This document shows positions 1 through 13,400 of a DNA stretch of 64,000 nucleotides, piece by piece (the first letter of the stretch is position 1; each line of letters begins with the position of its first letter). The DNA lies in the NCBI GenBank assembly GCA_022575985.1, contig JAKSXM010000137.1:24446001-24510000 (forward strand), in the 5' to 3' direction. The notes under the pieces are model-generated. The model worked only from the letters and a program-made list of their open reading frames with translations. It made no database searches and was not told the origin of the DNA. The position numbers and the translations under genes are program-made. Origin of the DNA: Anagrus nilaparvatae. Its lineage: Eukaryota; Arthropoda; Insecta; Hymenoptera; Mymaridae.

Positions 1-1357
1 ATTTAGAGAAATTTGGACCATGTTTACAGTATAAAATTAATAAATAATGGAAATAAAAATTTTCTTTGATATATACCCTGATGAAAATTAAATGAAATAA
101 ATTAATAGAAAAAAAATGACAAACTGCTGAGTCATTCTGCTGGAAACCAAAATTCCTGTATAATTAAAAAATATCTTTCTTACCGACGTTTTATTTTCTA
201 GCCAGTACCTTAAGTAAAAACCAGATGTCGTTATGCGATCGGAAAAATTCAAATTCTTATAAATTAATTTCAATTTGTCTAATTAAAATTCATTACAATA
301 TTTCATTGCAGGATGATTAACGATTATAGTTTAAAGTAAATTAATAAAAATTATAATTGATTACGCTAGTATAAAGAAACAGTTTTTATAGCTGAAATAG
401 AAAACGGAATAAATTTATTTGGATGTGCAACAAGAACACAAATAATTAATGAGATTTTAATGATAAAAAAAAATTAATTTTGGTAATTTTAACAAACCAG
501 ATCTTTGATGTTGGATAAAAGCTTCCAAATAAAATTAAATTTAAATTTACAATTTTTTTTATGTCTGGTATAAAAATAAAAAAAAAGGAAAAATTAAGAG
601 AATCCATGAATTTTGATATCAGCGCAGGACATGTAGTTTTGAGATTTTTCACCCTCTCATATACGCACACACCCCCTTTACAAGAGGAGGAAAAAGAAAG
701 ATCAGCGCAGGACGTTGGTGCATCGGGTCGTCAGTCGGCAGGCGCGCGTTCGCTTAGCTCTTTGAAATCGTACAAGAGCCACAAAAAAAAGTAATTAAAA
801 AAAAATTTTTTTAACGACCCTAAAGAATATAAAAGTAGAACGAAATAATACAAGTTTGCGGATATCCGCAAAGTTAAAACCCATGAGGATGCTTTTTCAT
901 TTTTTATCGGTGCATTTTTTTACTCTTTGATATTTTTTTTATTTTGCAAAAAAATAAACTTTTTTATCTCAAGTAACGTATTCTTTAAAAATTAAATAAA
1001 TTCTCAGTTTGATGTAAAAAATGTAAAATTTTTTTCAAAGAAATGTGGAACATTAAAAGAAAGAAGAACAAGATGATACCACTACATGTCACTTAAAATA
1101 ATATTTAAGTTAGTGATATGAAATAAAAATAATTTTTTTTTTTTTTAATCAAAACGAATGGAAAATTTAATGACGATACTTTGACAAATGATAGTGGAAC
1201 GAATAAATAGGTGAGAAAAAAAAACAGTTCAAGTAGATTTTCATTTAATATTTGAAAAATATATGCAAATCAATTTTACTTCTTGAGTGCTTTTAATTAT
1301 ACAAAAAAGTAATATTCTCTTTTTTTTATGAAATATAATTTATAACAAAAAACTATT
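1..1357. other. AT-rich intergenic DNA
   Basis: No credible gene is seen. Open frames here are short and made of AT-rich, low-complexity codons. A GC- and CpG-richer patch at about 690-785 stands out from the surroundings and could be a 5' UTR, promoter or old exon. A 13-bp direct repeat (atcagcgcaggac) occurs near 617 and 702. Nothing allows a product to be named. Confidence 0.4.
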
Positions 1358-1398
1358 TACACTGTAAAAAAAATGTGGCGTAATTTTTTTACAGTGTA
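1358..1398. repeat. Miniature palindrome with MITE-family ends
   Basis: A 41-bp near-palindrome starts TACACTGTAAAAAAA and ends TTTTTTTACAGTGTA. The outer CACTGTAAAAA matches the terminal inverted repeat of the 280-430 bp palindromic MITE family found elsewhere in this window, and it is flanked by TA on both sides. It may be an extreme internal-deletion derivative, or a chance palindrome in AT-rich DNA. Confidence 0.45.
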
Positions 1399-3060
1399 TT
1401 TTTATGTATAAAAAAAAACCACCTGTCAACTACTCTACATTGAAAAAAAAACTTATACAACGTTCTAAATATTTTTTTGTTTTAATTTATTCTACATTTT
1501 ACTTTAATACATGCACATGAAGCACACAAATTATTAAAAGTACTCATTCAAGATTGTCTAAGTCAACGCGTTTTTTTTAACTGTATAATATGAGCTTGCA
1601 ATTTTTCCCTTTTTTTTAATAAAATAAAAATAAAATAAAATTCATCCATCAAATTTTACTTTTAAATGTATGAGTAATAGAGATAAAATTGAAATATTTA
1701 TTTAGAAAATAAAAATCAATTAAAAAAATGTTTTTTAATTTCTATTAAAATTTATTTTATTTTATATAAACTCAACCTAATCTAAATGTGTAATTAAAAA
1801 AAAGAAAAGTTTTATTTTTTCTCATCAGCAATGTACCATCGTAGTGGTATATATACATTGGTAAATTTCCTGTAATTACATGCAAGTACTTTGACTTTAA
1901 TGGATATTAAAGATAAATTAAAAAAAAAGATAAATTTTCTAATGCACTGTTGGTAATTCTAAAGAAAATAATTATTTTTTATTAAATATTTATTATTATT
2001 TATTCAATTGTTAATTTAAAAAACTTCAAATTAAAAAAAAAAGTTAGAGTATTTTTATAAAATTAACATCATGTGTATTTACCACAGCGAAAGAATGGGC
2101 TGTGCTTGCCTTATATTTACTTTTTTTTTGTAGATAGAAAGAAAGATTAAATTAAAAAAAAAAAATTACTTTACTCTTTTACAGTACTTTTTTTGCAAAT
2201 TTTTTTACTATATGGGTTATTTGCAATTTTCATGAACAGTTAAAGATCTGAATAGGCAAAAATTAAAATTAACTTTTTTTTACTCTATTACGATTTTTTA
2301 AAACTTTTTTACGTTTCAAGATTCTCTAGTGTTCTATTTTCCATAAAATGATCTTCATTAAGATGATGCTTTTTAAATTTTGTGGCTATATTATCTTAAT
2401 GCATTAGCAAATGAATCTAAAACATTTTTCTTCCATACCAGAGAAGAATGTTATCATCGTCATTATATTTTATACCAAAAAAGATTAGCTTTCTCTTTTG
2501 TGCAAAAATTTATCTTTTAAATTAAGTTATGGTCTAGAAGCCGCATATGTTAGAACGTAGGGTAAACAGAAAAAAGTTTATGCAATTTTTTTCCTAACTT
2601 TTGTGCAAGGAGATTTCTACGTAAAATGTAAAAATTTCTATACGATAATTCTAAATTTTTATAGCTCTCGACTTAATTTGGCCATTTTTATAAGAATTTG
2701 GTTAGAATTTTGTTTAATAGGTTGAGAAACCACAAAAAATGAGTCAATTTATGCCCACAAATGGTATTAGGACAATTTTTTACGGATGTAGCTAAAAGTT
2801 TAACATTCAGTGATATATAAAACATATAACCTATCATTTAAAGGAAGAGAAACGTTTTAGATCAAATAAGTAAAAAAATTCTCAAAATTTGTCTAAAAAA
2901 CACATTTTTTTTGTATTTAAATTAAGTTATCAGGGTCAGTACTATAACATTCATAATTAGGGAACCCAATAACTCATTTTATAAGGATTGTGTAAATTTA
3001 TTAATTCTATGGATGTGGATATCAAGCTTTTTTTTGAGAATGAAAAGACCCCCTCACCTG
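1399..3060. other. AT-rich intergenic DNA
   Basis: Homopolymer-rich A/T sequence. No supported gene, RNA or bounded repeat was seen. Confidence 0.4.
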
Positions 3061-3120
3061 GTCTGTTTCGCAATAAACGGGCACCTGAGGTCTGGCGCTA
3101 TTTCCCCTTTGATCTCGCTT

Positions 3121-3300
3121 CTATTCTAAGTCCCTAAAATTGATTTATTCTAAGTTTCTAAATAAAAATTATTCTTAATACCTAACCCTAAATTATTATA
3201 AGTCCCTCTATTTATCTAAATTAATATAAGTCCCTAAACCCGATTATTCCAAGTCCCTAAACCTGAATTGTTCTAAATCCCTGAATCCAAATTATGTAAA
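3121..3300. repeat. Short tandem repeat, 25-28 bp unit
   Basis: Seven degenerate copies of a unit containing TTATTCTAAGTCCCTAAA are seen. The AAGTCCCT-like cores lie near 3128, 3155, 3177, 3200, 3229, 3254 and 3279. Spacing varies between about 22 and 29 bp, so the array is old. The GC-richer stretch 3040-3118 immediately before it is unexplained. Confidence 0.6.
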
Positions 3301-5200
3301 TCTTATTTCAATGTTTGAAGTGTATTTTTAAATGGTAAAAGTTAATATATCAAATGGTAAAGAATATGAATATGGGCCTTTTGGCTCTCTAGATAATTAC
3401 GTTTTTTCAAATGAGTCCCTAAAGTTGAACAATGGAGGAGCCTCATTTGAAGAGATTTTTCATAAAGCTGCAAATAACCCATGTATAGAAATAAAAAATA
3501 AATAATAAAGTTGAAAAAAGTTTTTGCTGTGCGTAAATATATATATAATAAATTAAAATTTGAACGTAATTAAAAATTTAATTTATCAAAAATTTTAATA
3601 AAAGTTGTAAAAGCAAAGTAAATTAATTTCTAGTTTTATTTATAATAATATTAAAAATTTAATATAAATGTTACGAAAATTTCTGTGTATAAAAAATATT
3701 AAAATTTATGGTTTTAAATATTTAAATGGTTTATTTTATTAATTTTTTTACTTTAACTTTTTCATTTAACAGTTGTAAACCTAATGGAATATAAAAAAGC
3801 GCTGCAAAATTATTGACACTCAAGCAGTGAAAAATATTCTTAATGATATACTTTTTCAAATAAAGTAAAAAAACAAAAAAACTTTCCAAAAATTAATTAT
3901 CAGATTTAAGATTTATCGAGTAAAAACGATTTTTCTAGAAATTATTACTTTCATAGAGAAAAATGAGGTATTACATCCTAATTAAAAATAAAAGTAGTTT
4001 AGGATCTTTTGATGCAAAAATTTTTGAAAAAAAAATTTGTTCTATTTACCATAATGGTTGTGAAATATCACTGATTAGTGATTGAGTCATCTGTATGAGG
4101 AATCAATTTTAAAATAAAGTTATTTAAATTTATTGTTTTTAATTGTACGGCAATTATGACAATAACAATAATAATTAAACAACTTGAACATAAATATGCA
4201 TTTAAAATTTTTAAAGCTTTTAGCCCTGAGGCCAGTATGCCTTTGATGTATGATTTATTGATCTACTGATGCGATTTCAAAGAAACGATGCAATCAATAT
4301 TTTTACTTTTGACTTTTTACTTATAGACAGTAATGAACTGAATTGCTTTGAAAATTATTTTTCTACAAAGACAAACATCAAGCGTTTTTGATTCATGTAA
4401 TTACAACAATGTAGAATAAACCATTTTTTTTTTTCAATATTATTTTGCGCCAATTTATTCCAATTTTCTCGTTATCAGTTTATTTAATGTTTGGAGTAAA
4501 TATAGGAAATTTATATTAATTTAATGTTAATATCAACTTAAAACTTCCATGCTAATAGTGCTGTTTTAGGTGATATTGAAATGTTTAGAAATCAAATTTC
4601 TGAGGTAACTTCGATCACATACCTGAGGTCTATTCAATAAATTTTAGACAATCAATGCAAAATTGTGGTTTCTTAACCTCATGATTTTCCATTTACACTG
4701 TTTAACGTGATTTAAAGGTGAACAATAAGTTTTGTGGTTATTTATATAAGCAACACAAAAGCAACCCCAGAATTGATTGACAGCAGAGGTAATAAGGACT
4801 TTTTGTTAGAATTTTTTCTATAGAAGATTCAAACAGCCATCATTTTATACACATTTTCAGAAGGTGAAATTATAAAAATATTAAACTGGATTATTTATTC
4901 TCTGAAACAACAGTAATTTAACATGTCGAATACTCAAAACATTGTACTTAGTAATTGTCCAAAAAATATTACAGTATCTTTAGTTATATCATGCTAAAGC
5001 CAAATTTTTATGCATTTGAACCCACGCCCTTAAAAATGTCCATTTCCACGCTTTTTCTCCCTGTGTTGGTGGCCTTTATTAAATATCCCTATTTATGAAT
5101 ACGGCCATGTAACAAATTACATCCACTTGTGCTTAAAGATATTTTTCATGCATTGATATTTTTCGATTAAATTAAAAAAATATAAAAATATACCAAAATT
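3301..5200. other. AT-rich intergenic DNA, weak dispersed repeat
   Basis: No gene is seen. About 3880-4100 resembles 52,915-53,120 in direct orientation. Shared blocks include AAAAATTAATTATC, AAAAATGAGGTA and a later ATGAGGAA(T/C)C. This suggests two old copies of a dispersed repeat, but the match is patchy and by eye only. Confidence 0.35.
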
Positions 5201-5490
5201 GGGTCGGGTCGGTCTTCGGTTATACTCGAAAAGCTTCAGGGGTCTAAAAGCACAGTTTTTAAGTGGAAAAATTCCCTGGCATAATTTACAAAAAAAAAAT
5301 TAATAATAACTTAGAAAAATTATCCTTTTTTTAGCAAGTCATTTTTTGACCTTTTTATTCTCATTTTTAAGAGTGAATGGAAATTTTTCGCAAAGAGGAT
5401 TGTAGGATCGTAATGCCAGGGAATTTTCCCAACTAAAAACTGTGCCTTCAGACCCCTCAAGCTTTTCGGGTATAACCGAAGACAGACCCG
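5201..5490. mobile_element. Foldback MITE-like element
   Basis: Two arms of about 85 bp are inverted copies: 5201-5282 against about 5412-5490, separated by an AT-rich loop of about 130 bp. Shared arm blocks include TCTTCGGTTATAC, GAAAAGCTT, AGGGGTCT, GCACAGTTTTTA and AATTCCCTGGCAT. No protein is encoded. A target-site duplication could not be fixed, so the superfamily is unknown. Confidence 0.65.
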
Positions 5491-8349
5491 AAAAAAGACC
5501 GAATTTTCGGATGGCTACCAAGAAAAGTTTCGGGTAGTCACCTGAAAATTCGGGTAACCGCACTTCTAATTTAATTTAATATTAAATTTTGAAAAAGAAA
5601 ATGTCTAGAATTCACTAAAATTTGTCTATAGGAAAATCTGGAATGTCAGAGAATTTGGTTTATAAAATTTTGACGAAACACTAAAAAATTACTGGAAAAT
5701 TTAAAAAAAATAGTCTTGAAAGTCATGGAAAGTTAGGAAATTTTAAAATTTCAGTTCCATGGCCACCCTGTATTTGTTTATTTGCTAAATTAGTTGAAGA
5801 ATATTTCAAATGATGTGAATGTACATATCTAAACGAACCCTTTTAACTAACAACTTAACTAATTTCCAAATGAAAATTTTGATATATTCAGGTTAACCAA
5901 AAATGTATCACTCATAACTTAAAATTGTTATTTTAATGATTTTTGATCAGGTATTTAAGTCAAGGTATATTATAAATTAATTATAATTTATAAATAATTA
6001 TTAATAAATAACCGCACATATTTAATTTAAATCTCAGAGAAAATAGGGAATTGTAATTAGACAGTGTCAGATAATACGTTAGATTGTACAAATGTTAAAT
6101 ATACACTTTATCACTTTTGTTTGTATTATGGATTAATTTTCCAAGTTTAACGAGAGAACTTAAATATATATATAGGACTTGTTTACACAATCAAGAGGTA
6201 TATCCTATGTATAATACAAGATTTATAATCATACTTTAACATAAGCACTGTACATATTAAAAAAATTTTTTTCTTCTTTTTTTGCAAACATTGTTTGAAT
6301 AGAAATTTTTAGCTGACTCGAATTTCCTACTATCTTTTTTTATCGGTCAAGAATTTTTTTAATTATTAAAAGAATAATAATACATTATATAATTATTTAA
6401 ATATGCGCTGGGTAATATGGTTATTTTCAATGGAAAAAACAACATTTTTTTTTATCAAATAATTTTATTAAATCAGTTGTTTCTCAATGCTTGAGAGCAT
6501 TTAATTTTTTTTATTTTCATGTATCCTTAATTTTTTAAAATCCAATGGAGATTTTTATGGATAAAGTTTCTAACCCTGGATTATTCTTAGTTCTATTTGA
6601 CCCCGCCTCGATTTTCATGCCTTCTGGGGAACCTCTCCATTAACATTTTCTATTTTAAAATGTATTTAAAAATTTAAGTTAGACCTAAAGAAATAGAAGC
6701 TTTAATATTGTTGAATATTCAATATTTTTCTGGGGGTAGGGGGGGGGGCGTACGATTGGTAAAAGGGCAAAATAAATATATTTTCTTAAAATCAACTAAG
6801 TCAGTCCATATATACAAATTGATTTGTATATTTAATAAAATAAAAGTAAAATATTTTAATTAAAAGATTCTAAATTAACATACGACACCAAAGTGTCTCA
6901 TATATTTCGAAAAAAGACTTAAATTGCAAACTTTTACTGCCACATACTTTTAGAAAATTAGTAAGATAGTGTGAAGAAGATACATATATTCTAAAAATCC
7001 CTAAGGTACATACATATACATCTCTACAGAATTAAAGCACATTTATACGGGGTATTTCGTACTAAGGCGATCTTTTAAATTAAGGTTTTTACTTTCTACT
7101 GAAAACTATTATTACCCTTCTCCAAAAAAAAAAATTTATTTGAATCTCTTTGAAAAAATACCCCAATATATCTTTTAAAAACGTTATGTTAACTTTAAGA
7201 AAGGAAAAGGAGTGGTTTTGAATAAATTGCAGCCCTAATTTTTTATTTTTCTTTTTCATTGAATTAGAAGGGAAAAAATGGAAGCATCAATAAAGTTATT
7301 TACTAATTAAATTTCCATTCATAAATGCCCAAAATTATCAGTTTGAAAGTACACTGAAAAACTGAGGATAATTTGAACCATATCACATAATCCAAAATTC
7401 TGATAATTTTTTTGTCAATTTTATTTTATTTTTTTAAATATTAGGTGACTCCTAAGCTTTTGAGAAAAGCTTTTGGTGGAAAAAAAGAAAAGCAAAAATT
7501 TAAAATGACTAAAAAGACAGAAAACACCCCATATGTAAAATAAGTGACCGGAAGTTTATGTGTATGTATATGTAAAGTTAGTCAGTGTTAGGAAAATTAA
7601 AGCATTTATGTAACATGTAGGTGAACCAGAGGCAAGAGATAGTACCACATAGTATAGAAAGCAAATCATGATGCGAGACGTTGTGATCATTATGTATACT
7701 TGTTTAGTTGTTTCACTTAAAGGAAAATTATAATAATGTACCCCTAGTTACACGTTAACTAACTCAACCGGAAATGTATTTATGTTTATGTATAAATTTT
7801 GGTCTACGTAATTATATCAATCTTGTGTATATAAATTTTATTTAATTACCTCTAATAACTCAATGATAATAAAATTCTCTTTTAAAGCATAATTTTTAGG
7901 TTGCGTTCCATATACGACAAAAAAATTCTAATTACGTTCAATAAATAATATAATTAGTTATTGTGCAACTACTTATTTAGGTTAATGAAAAAAAAGAAGT
8001 AAAAGAAATACTGTAAATAATAAATATATTATGTAGAAAAAAAGCTCGGAAAAAAATTAAAATAGCAAGTTGATTTATTCTTTGAGAAGTGTATTATTAA
8101 AAACCTTTGCTTTTTCTTTTATTTTTACATTTTACACTTTTATGACTAATGTTAAAACAGATTAATTTTACTTTTTTTATGCAGCTGTTACATTTGCTTA
8201 ATGTACATTTATAACAAATATTCTAGTAACAGTAGTTTGTTCATTTATTTATAAAAGATTATACATTCACTCGGCTGATATATTCAAAATAAACTTCTTT
8301 TCTTCAAATTTTTGAGTACCAAAAGTTACCTCAAGAAATAAGACAATAA
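5491..8349. other. AT-rich intergenic DNA
   Basis: No supported gene. A G-run lies at about 6739-6748. Nothing else is bounded enough to call. Confidence 0.4.
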
Positions 8350-8399
8350 AATAAACCGATTAACACCGGGGTCAAAATTTTTTGGCCATTTTTAGTCTA

Positions 8400-8740
8400 C
8401 CAACTTTCATAAAAGGTCCACAGAGGGTAGAATCATCAAAACCAAACCTTTTTTACCCCAATTTTCAATTAAAATGTCCTGGTTTAGTATATTTCTGAAT
8501 CTTACGTGTATTTTTGGCTAAAAATTTACATCCGCGGGCTTTTAAAATTGCTAATTCGAAGTATAATAATAAAAAAATCATAAAATTTAATTTGAAGTAA
8601 GTTGCAACCTTGAAAATATAAATTTTTAGCTAAAAATAAAACAAAGTTTCAGAAATATAAGAAACTGGTGCGTTTTGGCTAAAAAATAGGCTAAAAAAGG
8701 TTTGTTTTCGATGATTCTATTCTTTGTGGATCTTTTCTGA
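8400..8740. mobile_element. Foldback insertion private to left arm
   Basis: Within the left arm of the giant element, 8411-8540 and about 8600-8736 are inverted copies of each other. Shared blocks are AAAAGRTCCACA, TAGAATCATC and AACCTTTTTT, and later TATATTTCTGAA and GGCTAAAAATTTA. The matching place in the right arm (about 15,925-15,990) has only about 65 bp of other sequence. This is therefore a separate element that inserted into, or grew in, the left arm after the arms separated. Exact ends and target duplication are not resolved. Confidence 0.6.
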
Positions 8741-9489
8741 AAATTTAAAAATCCAGATACTCCAGTCAAATAGGGGGGGGGGGGGGGTTGAAAGCTGTTG
8801 ACAGGACAAGATTTGCATTACGATATGTATTTTTGGTCGCTGAATCCGAATTCGATGTCCAAAAGGGCTGGAAAATAGAAGAACACCCTTAAATCAGCAT
8901 AAACTACCCCTTTTTAGGGTTTTTTTGCAACATTTCGAAAGTAAAGCTAATATGTTTAAATATATTTTATTTTTTGATGATGGATTAAGATGATATTGCG
9001 ATATTTTTATAATTGGCCAAAATCAGGATATATGGGCTAATGATAAAGGGTGAAAACTACCCCCAAAATTTAAAAAAATAGAAAAAATATGATAAAAATT
9101 TATTTTTTTACTTTTTTTTGTAGAGTAAAGTATTTACAAATATTTTATGCTATTTTAATCATCTTAAAATCTATTCATCCCCCCCCCCCCAGGGGGTTTC
9201 AAACAACCCCTAAATTTATAAGTACATAAAAACCGTGTTAAAAGTTTAGTTTTTTACTTTGTTTGTATATATTCAAGTATTTAAAGTAATAAAATGTACA
9301 CCGTCATTCAGATCGGGACGTAAATTTGCACTTAAAAATATACGATTCCTATACATTAGCCTGGGCGGAAAATTTAGATTTGCATCCCTGATAGCCTAAA
9401 GTGTCTGATATGGTAAAAAAATGAACTGTGCCAAGTTTGAGCGAAATCGGTTAACATTTTCTGTGTGCAAATCCCGATTTTCTGCTTAA

Positions 9490-10138
9490 AAACGCTAAAT
9501 AACGCGTTTGAAACAACTTAGATGAAGGAACTAGTAAAAATATTTTATTTCACCATAAGTGGAGCTCACTAGGTATGTTTTGTCTCAAACAAGCTACCAG
9601 AAACCTAAAAACGCTAAACATAACCTCAAAAAAAATTAGAAAATACGTTATTTATTAGCATAAATAAGCTTTACCAACTTTTTAGGGATAAATATTTTAG
9701 ATTTTAATAAAAATATGACATGTGCGAAATTTCAGTGTTATCCGCCGGGTTTCAGGCGATCCGCATAGCCTTTTCCACTGTAAAATCACTTAAAAACGCG
9801 ATTCAATTAACCTTAGTCAAGGAATTGGTCAAAATATTTTATTTTAGCAAAAGTGGAGTTCACAAGGTATGTTTTGTCTCAAACATGCTACCAGAATCCT
9901 AAAAACGCTAAACCTAACCTCAAAAAAATATTAGAAAATACGATATTTACTATCATAAATAAACTTAACCAACTTATTAGGGATAAATATTTTAGATTTT
10001 AATAAAAATATGACATGTGCGAAATTTCAGCGTTATCCGCTGGGTATCAGGCAATCCGCATAGCTTTTTCCACTGAAAAATTACTGAAAACCCGATTCAA
10101 TTAACCTTAGTCAAGGAATTGGTCAAAACATTTTATTT
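9490..10138 (+). repeat. 294-bp tandem unit, left-arm copies
   Basis: The motif GTATGTTTTGTCTCAAAC recurs at about 9573 and 9867, spaced about 294 bp, with surrounding sequence conserved (for example TTAGGGATAAATATTTTAGA and GTTATCCGC). A third unit is entered but stops at the array boundary, directly after TTTTATTTTAG. The reading frames through these units are incidental: 294-295 bp repeats, no start context, no recognisable domain. Confidence 0.75.
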
Positions 10139-10471
10139 TAGGCGGCCATAGCGCTTGCATTTTGCAGGCGGCTCAAGAGCTTGCATCTTGCAGGTGGCTC
10201 AAGCACTTGCATTTTGCAAGCGGCCATAGCGCTTGCACCGTGCAGGCGGCCATAGCGCTTGCATCATGCAGGCGGCTCAAGCGCTTGCATCTTGCAGGTG
10301 GCTCAAGCGCTTGCACCGTGCAGGCGGCCATAGCGCTTGCATCTTGCAGGTGGCCATAGCGCTTGCATCTTGCAGGCGGCTCAAGCGCTTGCACCGTGCA
10401 GGCGGCTATAGCGCTTGCATCTTGCAGGCGGCTCAAGCACTTGCATCTTGCAGGTGGCTTAAGGGCTGAGC
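10139..10471 (-). repeat. 25-26-bp GC-rich satellite, inverted short arm
   Basis: About 13 units with the consensus running on the minus strand (on the plus strand, GGCGGCCATAGCGCTTGCA and GGCGGCTCAAGCGCTTGCA). It starts abruptly at the TTTTATTTTAG of a 294-bp unit. At GAGCGCTC (10,468-10,475) the orientation flips, so this is the short side of an asymmetric palindrome. No coding function is proposed. Confidence 0.85.
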
Positions 10472-13400
10472 GCTCAGGTGGCTTTAGCCGCCTGCTAGAT
10501 GCAAGCGCTATGGCCGCTTGCAAAATGCAAGTGCTTGAGCCACCTGCAAGATGCAAGCGCTATGGCTGCCTGCACGGTGCAAGCGCTATGGCCGCCTGCA
10601 AAATGCAAGTGCTTGAGCCACCCGCAAGTTGCAAGCGCTTGAGCCGCCTGCACGGTGCAAGCGCTATGGCCGCCTGCACAGTGCAAGCGCTTGACCGCCT
10701 GTATGATGCAAGCGCTATGGCCGCCTGCATGGTGCAAGCGCTTGACCGCCTGCATGATGCAAGCGCTATGGCCGCCTGCACGGTGCAAGCGCTTGAGCCG
10801 CCTGCAAGATGCAAGCGCTATGGCCGCCTGCACAGTGCAAGCGCTTGAGCCGCCTGCAAGATGCAAGCGCTATGGCCGCCTGCAAAATGCAAGCGCTTGA
10901 GCCGCCTGTATGATGCAAGCGCTATGGCCGCCTGCATGGTGCAAGCGCTTGACCGCCTGCATGATGCAAGCGCTATGGCCGCCTGCACGGTGCAAGCGCT
11001 TGAGCCGCCTGCAAGATGCAAGCGCTATGGCCGCCTGCATGGTGCAAGCGCTTGACCGCCTGCATGATGCAAGCGCTATGGCCGCCTGCACGGTGCAAGC
11101 GCTTGAGCCGCCTGCGAGATGCATGCGCTATGGCCGCCTGCACAGTGCAAGCGCTTGACCGCCTGCATGATGCAAGCGCTATGGCCGCCTGCACGTTGCA
11201 AGTGCTTGAGCCACCTGCAAGATGCAAGCGCTTGAGCCGCCTGCAAGATGCAAGCGCTATGGCCACCTGCAAGATGCAAGTGCTTGAGCCACCTGCAAGA
11301 TGCAAGCGCTATTGCCGCCTTCACGGTGCAAGCGCTATTGCCGCCTGCACGGTGCAAGCGCTTGAGCCGCCTGCAAGATGCAAGCGCTATGGCCTCCTGC
11401 ACAGTGCAAGCGCTTGAACGCCTGTATGATGCAAGCGCTATGGCCGCCTGCAAAATGCAAGTGCTATGGTCGCCTGCACTGTGCAAGCGCTTGAGCCGCC
11501 TGCAAGATGCAAGCGCTATGGCCGCCTGCACGGTGCAAGCGCTTGAGCCGCCTGCAAGATGCAAGCGCTATGGCCGCCTGCATGGTGCAAGCGCTTGACC
11601 GCCTGCATGATGCAAGCGCTATGGCCGCCTGCACGGTGCAAGCGCTTGAGCCGCCTGCGAGATGCATGCGCTATGGCCGCCTGCACAGTGCAAGCGCTTG
11701 ACCGCCTGCAAGATGCAAGCGCTATGGCCGCCTGCAAAATGCAAGCGCTTGAGCCGCCTGTATGATGCAAGCGCTATGGCCGCCTGCATGGTGCAAGCGC
11801 TTGACAGCCTGCATGATGCAAGCGCTATGGCCGCCTGCACGGTGCAAGCGCTTGAGCCACCTGCGAGATGCATGCGCTATGGCCGCCTGCACAGTGCAAG
11901 CGCTTGACCGCCTGCATGATGCAAGCGCTATGGCCGCCTGCACGTTGCAAGTGCTTGAGCCACCTGCAAGATGCAAGCGCTTGAGCCGCCTGCAAGATGC
12001 AAGCGCTATGGCCACCTGCAAAATGCAAGTGCTTGAGCCACCTGCAAGATGCAAGCGCTATTGCCGCCTTCACGGTGCAAGCGCTATTGCCGCCTGCACG
12101 GTGCAAGCGCTTGAGCCGCCTGCAAGATGCAAGCGCTATGGCCTCCTGCACAGTGCAAGCGCTTGAACGCCTGTATGATGCAAGCGCTATGGCCGCCTGC
12201 AAAATGCAAGTGCTATGGTCGCCTGCACTGTGCAAGCGCTTGAGCCGCCTGCAAGATGCAAGCGCTATGGCCGCCTGCACGGTGCAAGCGCTTGAGCCGC
12301 CTGCAAGATGCAAGCGCTATGGCCGCCTGCATGGTGCAAGCGCTTGACCGCCTGCATAATGCAAGCGCTATGGCCGCCTGCACGGTGCAAGCGCTTGAGC
12401 CGCCTGCGAGATGCATGCGCTATGGCCGCCTGCACAGTGCAAGCGCTTGACCGCCTGCATGATGCAAGCGCTATGGCCGCCTGCAAGATGCAAGCGCTAT
12501 GGCCGCCTGCACGGTGCAAGCGCTTGAGCCGCCTGCAAGATGCAAGCGCTATGGCCACCTGCACGGTGCAAGCGCTTGAGCTGCCTGCGAGATGCAAGCG
12601 CTATGGCCGCCTGCACGGTGCAAGCGCTTGAGCCGCCTGCAAGATGCAAGCGCTATGGCCGCCTGCACAGTGCAAGCGCTTGGCCGCCTGCATGATGCAA
12701 GCGCTATGGCCGCCTGCACGTTGCAAGTGCTTTAGCCACCTGCAAGATGCAAGTGCTTTAGCCACCTGCAAGATGCAAGCGCTATGGCCGCCTGCACGTT
12801 GCAAGCGCTTGAGCCGCATGCAAGATGCAAGCGCTATGGCCGCCTGCACGTTGCAAGTGCTTGAGCCACCTGCAAGATGCAAGCGCTTGAGCCGCCTGCA
12901 AGATGCAAGCGCTATGGCCGCCTGCAAGATGGAAGCGCTATGGCCGCCTGCAAAATGCAAGTGCTATGGTCGCCTGCACTGTGCAAGCGCTTGAGCCGCC
13001 TGCAAGATGCAAGCGCTATGGCCGCCTGCACGGTGCAAGCGCTTGAGCCGCCTGCAAGATGCAAGCGCTATGGCCGCCTGCATGGTGCAAGCGCTTGACC
13101 GCCTGCATGATGCAAGCGCTATGGCCGCCTGCACGGTGCAAGCGCTTGAGCCGCCTGCGAGATGCAAGCGCTATGGCCGCCTGCACGGTGCAAGCGCTTG
13201 AGCCTCCTGCAAGATGCAAGCGCTATGGCCGCCTGCACAGTGCAAGCGCTTGGCCGCCTGCATGATGCAAGCGCTATGGCCGCCTGCACGTTGCAAGTGC
13301 TTTAGCCACCTGCAAGATGCAAGTGCTTTAGCCACCTGCAAGATGCAAGCGCTATGGCCGCCTGCACGTTGCAAGCGCTTGAGCCGCATGCAAGATGCAA

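Noticed and set aside
9720..9902. Plus-strand open frame of 60 codons
   Set aside because: The same 294-bp repeat unit read in the left arm; a mirror of the right-arm frames.
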